In this document: in pieces, positions 5,022 to 7,691 of the stretch
Layout of the letters: the number at the start of each line of letters is the position of its first letter
How positions within the stretch are numbered: position 1 is the first letter of the stretch
Origin: an uncultured Eubacteriales bacterium
Lineage (GTDB): Bacteria; Bacillota; Clostridia; UBA1381; UBA9506
DNA: 7,691 bases
Assembly: GCA_902478395.1 (NCBI GenBank)
Contig: CABSKZ010000126.1
Location: 1 to 7,691 of the forward strand
Direction: 5' to 3'
The notes under the pieces: model-generated
The model's input: the letters and a program-made list of their open reading frames with translations, nothing else
Databases searched by the model: none
Told to the model about the DNA's origin: nothing
Program-made: the position numbers and the translations under genes

Positions 5022-5561
5022 ATGCAGCAAAAGTATCTCTCAACAAAAAAATTGGTAATGGTTTCCCTCTTGATTGCGCTTAATATCGTAATCGTCCGGT
5101 TCATTTCCATTCAAACGCCAATTGTCCGTATTGGCTTTGGATTTATTCCGACCGCTCTGTGCTCTATGCTGTTCGGTCCGGTTTGGGGAGCTGCTTCCGC
5201 ATTTTTAGCAGATTTTCTTGGCATGGTGATTAATTCCCACGGCATGACCTACTTTCCCGGCTTTGGGATTAACGAAGCCCTGTATGGCCTTACCTATGCC
5301 CTATTTTTGTATAAAAGGGAGAAAAGTTATAAAAATATTATATTGTGTGTGGTGTTGCAGGGAATCCTGATAAACTCAGGCCTTGGAACGCTTTGGGCCA
5401 CCATTTTATACCACAATCCAGTCTGGACCACCTTACTGACACGGTCTGTCAATATGCTGGTTATGATACCAATCAAAGTGATTATGATTAAATATATTTG
5501 GGAATTTGTCGGCAAATATGTCTGGAACCGCGTCCTTTATTCCGGTGCTGAAAATTGCTGA
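5022..5561 (+). CDS. folT: Folate-specific ECF transporter S component FolT
   Basis: A 179-residue, strongly hydrophobic protein with about six membrane helices. FolT-like signatures include IVRIGFGFIPTALCSMLFGP (about 29-48), AFLADFLGMVIN, the TYFPGFGINEALYGL segment and the C-terminal LTRSVNMLVMIPIKV helix. S components bind the vitamin and dock on the shared EcfA-EcfA'-EcfT energising module, which must be encoded elsewhere. The frame stays open back to 4917, but that ATG lies inside a riboswitch hairpin. I chose ATG 5022, with AGAAGGA at 5004-5010; the spacing (11 bases) is long. An in-frame ATG at 5010 overlaps the site and is less likely. Folate specificity rests on both the protein motifs and the THF riboswitch. 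Confidence 0.93.
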   Translation: MQQKYLSTKKLVMVSLLIALNIVIVRFISIQTPIVRIGFGFIPTALCSMLFGPVWGAASAFLADFLGMVINSHGMTYFPGFGINEALYGLTYALFLYKREKSYKNIILCVVLQGILINSGLGTLWATILYHNPVWTTLLTRSVNMLVMIPIKVIMIKYIWEFVGKYVWNRVLYSGAENC

Positions 5562-5580
5562 ATCAAACAGGAGTTAACTT

Positions 5581-6735
5581 ATGAACGTTTATCTTGACAA
5601 CAGCGCCACAACCCGTCCTTTTGACGCTGTAAACCAGAGAATGACTGAACTGAATGAGAACGGTTACGGCAACCCATCTTCCCTTCATTCCTTCGGGATG
5701 GAGGCTGAAAAACGCATGAAAACTGCCAAAGAAAATATGCTGCGTGCCATAGGCGCTAAAAATGGTGAAATCATATTCACTTCCGGCGGCACTGAGGCAA
5801 ATAATTTAGCCATATTAGGCTGTCTGAGCCGTTCTGTCAAGAGAAACCCTCATATTATGACTACGCAAATTGAACACCCCTCTGTTACGGAGCCATTTCT
5901 TTATCTACAAGAATTAGGCGCCCGCTGTGAATTTTCGCCGGTAGACGCAAATGGTTTCATAGATGTACCGCGTTTCGAAGAACAGATAACAGAACAAATC
6001 GCTTTTGTCAGCGTCATGCTGGTAAACAATGAGGTTGGAAGCATTCAGCCTGTGGAAAAGCTTTCACAAATCATTAAAAGCAGGAATCCAGATGCGGCTT
6101 TCCACGTCGATGCAGTTCAGGGATTTGGAAAGGTAAAAATTGATGTTGAAAAAATGGGAATCGATTTGTTAACCGTAAGCGGTCACAAAATCAACGGCCC
6201 AAAAGGTGTTGGATGCTTATACATCCGTAAAGGTGTTCACATAAAACCCATTTTATTTGGCGGACACCAGGAAAACAATATCCGTTCCGGCACACAGAAC
6301 GTACCTGGTATCGCCGGGTTTGATACAGCACTTTTAGAAACGTTTAATCAATTTGACATGCATGTGGAACAAATGCTGCGCTGCAAGCAGTTTCTGCTGC
6401 AAAAGCTAAAAGAAATCCCTCACTGTACTATAAACGGCGGAGAAAGTGAAAAACATGCCCCTCATATTATCAATGTGTCGTTTCCTGGCCTTAAATCGGA
6501 GGTATTGCTTCATGCACTTGAAGCGAGGGGGGTATTTATTTCTACTGGCTCCGCCTGCTCAAGCAACAAACCGTCTCTCAGCCCTGTACTGTCCGCAATG
6601 GGGTTCGGCAGAAAACGGATTGACAGTGCCATCCGCATCAGTCTTGGTGTCACAAATACCATGGAGGAAATGCATTACGCAGCCGCGGTCATTCGGGAAG
6701 AAGTCATAAATCTGCAGAAATATATGCTTAATTAG
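5581..6735 (+). CDS. Cysteine desulfurase (NifS/IscS family)
   Basis: A 384-residue PLP-dependent enzyme of normal length that takes sulfur from cysteine as a protein-bound persulfide. Visible residues are the N-terminal YLDNSATT (4-11), SGGTEANNLA (68-77, PLP phosphate binding), His99 in QIEHPSV, HVDAVQ with Asp177 and Gln180, PLP-binding Lys203 in SGHK, RSGTQN (235-240) and the active Cys326 in STGSACSS. All catalytic residues are present. AGGAG lies 7 bases before the ATG, and the gene begins 19 bases after folT, so they are co-transcribed. Products of such genes feed Fe-S assembly or tRNA thiolation (ThiI), but no iscU, sufU or thiI lies in the window, so the sulfur acceptor is open and I give no symbol. 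Confidence 0.95.
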   Translation: MNVYLDNSATTRPFDAVNQRMTELNENGYGNPSSLHSFGMEAEKRMKTAKENMLRAIGAKNGEIIFTSGGTEANNLAILGCLSRSVKRNPHIMTTQIEHPSVTEPFLYLQELGARCEFSPVDANGFIDVPRFEEQITEQIAFVSVMLVNNEVGSIQPVEKLSQIIKSRNPDAAFHVDAVQGFGKVKIDVEKMGIDLLTVSGHKINGPKGVGCLYIRKGVHIKPILFGGHQENNIRSGTQNVPGIAGFDTALLETFNQFDMHVEQMLRCKQFLLQKLKEIPHCTINGGESEKHAPHIINVSFPGLKSEVLLHALEARGVFISTGSACSSNKPSLSPVLSAMGFGRKRIDSAIRISLGVTNTMEEMHYAAAVIREEVINLQKYMLN

Positions 6736-6824
6736 TAATAAACTTTTCAACAAAACAACTGTATAGGATAGAGCGTTGCTGCATAGGATGAATATAGGAA
6801 AAATATCAGCATAAGGAGTCATTT

Positions 6825-7493
6825 ATGTCCCAGTATATAACTTTTGAGGATATTCAGTCAAATGATACCATCAATACCTATCTGCGGCGCGGAAACGACG
6901 TTCTCGGGGCTAAAGGCTATACAGAGCATTCCTTTGTACATGCTGGCCGGGTAGCAAATTGTGCCGCGCGGATTTTGAAAACACTGGAATATGACGCGCA
7001 TGATATCGAGCTGGCTAAAATCGCCGGTTATCTGCATGATCTCGGGAACGTTGTCAACCGTATTAACCATGAACAGTCTAGCGCATTAATCGCCTTTACT
7101 CTTCTTCATGATCTCGGAATGCCGGCCGAAGACATCGCGACCATTGTTTCCGCAATTGGGAGCCATGATGAAGGTTCGGGTGAGCCTGTCAGTCCAGTTT
7201 CTGCCGCGTTGATTCTTGCCGATAAATCCGACGTGCGGCGTTCGCGTGTGAGAAGCACAGACCTCGCCAGCTTTGACATTCATGACCGGGTGAATTACGC
7301 CGTGACCCGTTCTGATGTAGAAATCGACAGAGAAAAGGGAAAGATAATTTTAAATATTACCATTGACCAGGAGTTGTGTCCGTTAATGGATTATTTTGAA
7401 ATTTTTATAGACCGTATGATAATGTGCAGACGTGCGGCTTTGTTTTTGGGAATGAAATTCAGCCTTGTCATAAACAATACGAAACTGTTGTAG
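6825..7493 (+). CDS. HD-domain phosphohydrolase of unknown substrate
   Basis: A 222-residue soluble protein with an HD metal-dependent phosphohydrolase domain. Candidate metal ligands in order are His39 (in HSFVHAGRV), His71-Asp72 (GYLHDLGN), His82 (INHEQS), His114-Asp115 (GSHDEGSGE) and Asp133 (LILADKSDVRRSRV). A C-terminal region (about 160-222) rich in beta strand and ending MKFSLVINNTKLL follows; I recall similar proteins in Clostridia but no proven function. HD enzymes hydrolyse phosphate esters such as nucleotides or cyclic dinucleotides; the substrate cannot be read from sequence. An AAGGAG site lies 6 bases before ATG 6825. The 89-base gap after the desulfurase has no terminator, so it may share the folT transcript. 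Confidence 0.85.
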   Translation: MSQYITFEDIQSNDTINTYLRRGNDVLGAKGYTEHSFVHAGRVANCAARILKTLEYDAHDIELAKIAGYLHDLGNVVNRINHEQSSALIAFTLLHDLGMPAEDIATIVSAIGSHDEGSGEPVSPVSAALILADKSDVRRSRVRSTDLASFDIHDRVNYAVTRSDVEIDREKGKIILNITIDQELCPLMDYFEIFIDRMIMCRRAALFLGMKFSLVINNTKLL

Positions 7494-7524
7494 TAAAAGC
7501 TGAGTTTCTGTATTTTGAATAGAA

Positions 7525-7558
7525 TTAAGTGATTATATAGCGATATATTCTGACTTAA
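7525..7558 (+). terminator. Possible AT-rich terminator after the HD gene
   Basis: TTAAGT (7525-7530) pairs with ACTTAA (7553-7558), enclosing an inner stem TATAT 7534-7538/ATATA 7543-7547. The hairpin is AT-rich and is followed by AAAATAAGGTTTTT, not by an immediate T-run, so termination is uncertain. Its place 32 bases after the last gene is suitable. Confidence 0.3.
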
Positions 7559-7604
7559 AAATAAGGTTTTTCGTATATTTCCATATCTATGTCATACAGA
7601 GTGG

Positions 7605-7632
7605 TTTGCAAGAATTAACATTCTCTCGCAAA
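7605..7632. repeat. Inverted repeat near the window end
   Basis: TTTGC (7605-7609) with GCAAA (7628-7632) and AGAA (7611-7614) with TTCT (7621-7624) form a small hairpin around TTAACA. No T-run follows. The remaining sequence from 7559 to 7691 shows no gene start or clear promoter. Confidence 0.3.
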
Positions 7633-7691
7633 GGATATTGACGTACATTGAAAACAAAAAGCAGTGCTCCTTTGTTTCTGTGCCGGAATTG

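Noticed and set aside
7648..7678. Possible minus-strand terminator with AAACAAA/TTTGTTT arms at the right edge
   Set aside because: The stem is short and AT-only, with no gene visible to its right; too weak to call.

Overview
The window looks like a chromosomal segment of a Gram-positive anaerobe of the Bacillota, most likely class Clostridia. The grounds are the style of the FeoA and FeoB proteins (long FeoB, two small FeoA genes, a Cys-rich FeoB-associated membrane peptide), strong AGGAGG-type ribosome binding sites, a tetrahydrofolate riboswitch in front of an ECF folate transporter gene, and encoded CCA ends on the tRNAs. No phage, insertion sequence, CRISPR or integrase gene is visible.

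Left part (about 1-3441, minus strand): a ferrous iron uptake operon, read right to left as feoA-1, feoA-2, feoB and a 57-residue FeoB-associated Cys-rich membrane protein. A promoter at 3441-3413 is overlaid by two copies of a 16-bp palindrome (minus-strand pattern GTTAnnnTAAACTAAy). A third copy lies just before the feoB ribosome binding site. This is the expected layout of a metal-dependent repressor system.

Middle (about 3442-4670): a hairpin-rich noncoding block, then, all on the minus strand, a tRNA-Thr(GGT)-tRNA-Lys(CTT) transcription unit with its own promoter and a strong intrinsic terminator, and an mnmM/ytqB-type methyltransferase gene. The noncoding block holds a second strong minus-strand terminator with no recognisable gene in front of it. 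Both terminators share one two-hairpin design.

Right part (about 4800-7500, plus strand): a good sigma-A promoter leads directly into a THF riboswitch, then folT (folate-specific ECF S component), a NifS/IscS-type cysteine desulfurase, and an HD-domain phosphohydrolase. The folT leader can be folded into a complete translational switch: the 3' strand of riboswitch stem P1 can instead pair with an anti-Shine-Dalgarno strand, so ligand binding is predicted to hide the folT ribosome binding site.

I see no wholly new system. The observations most worth checking are the predicted folT switch, the three-operator feo region, and the paired-hairpin terminators with the structured block between them.
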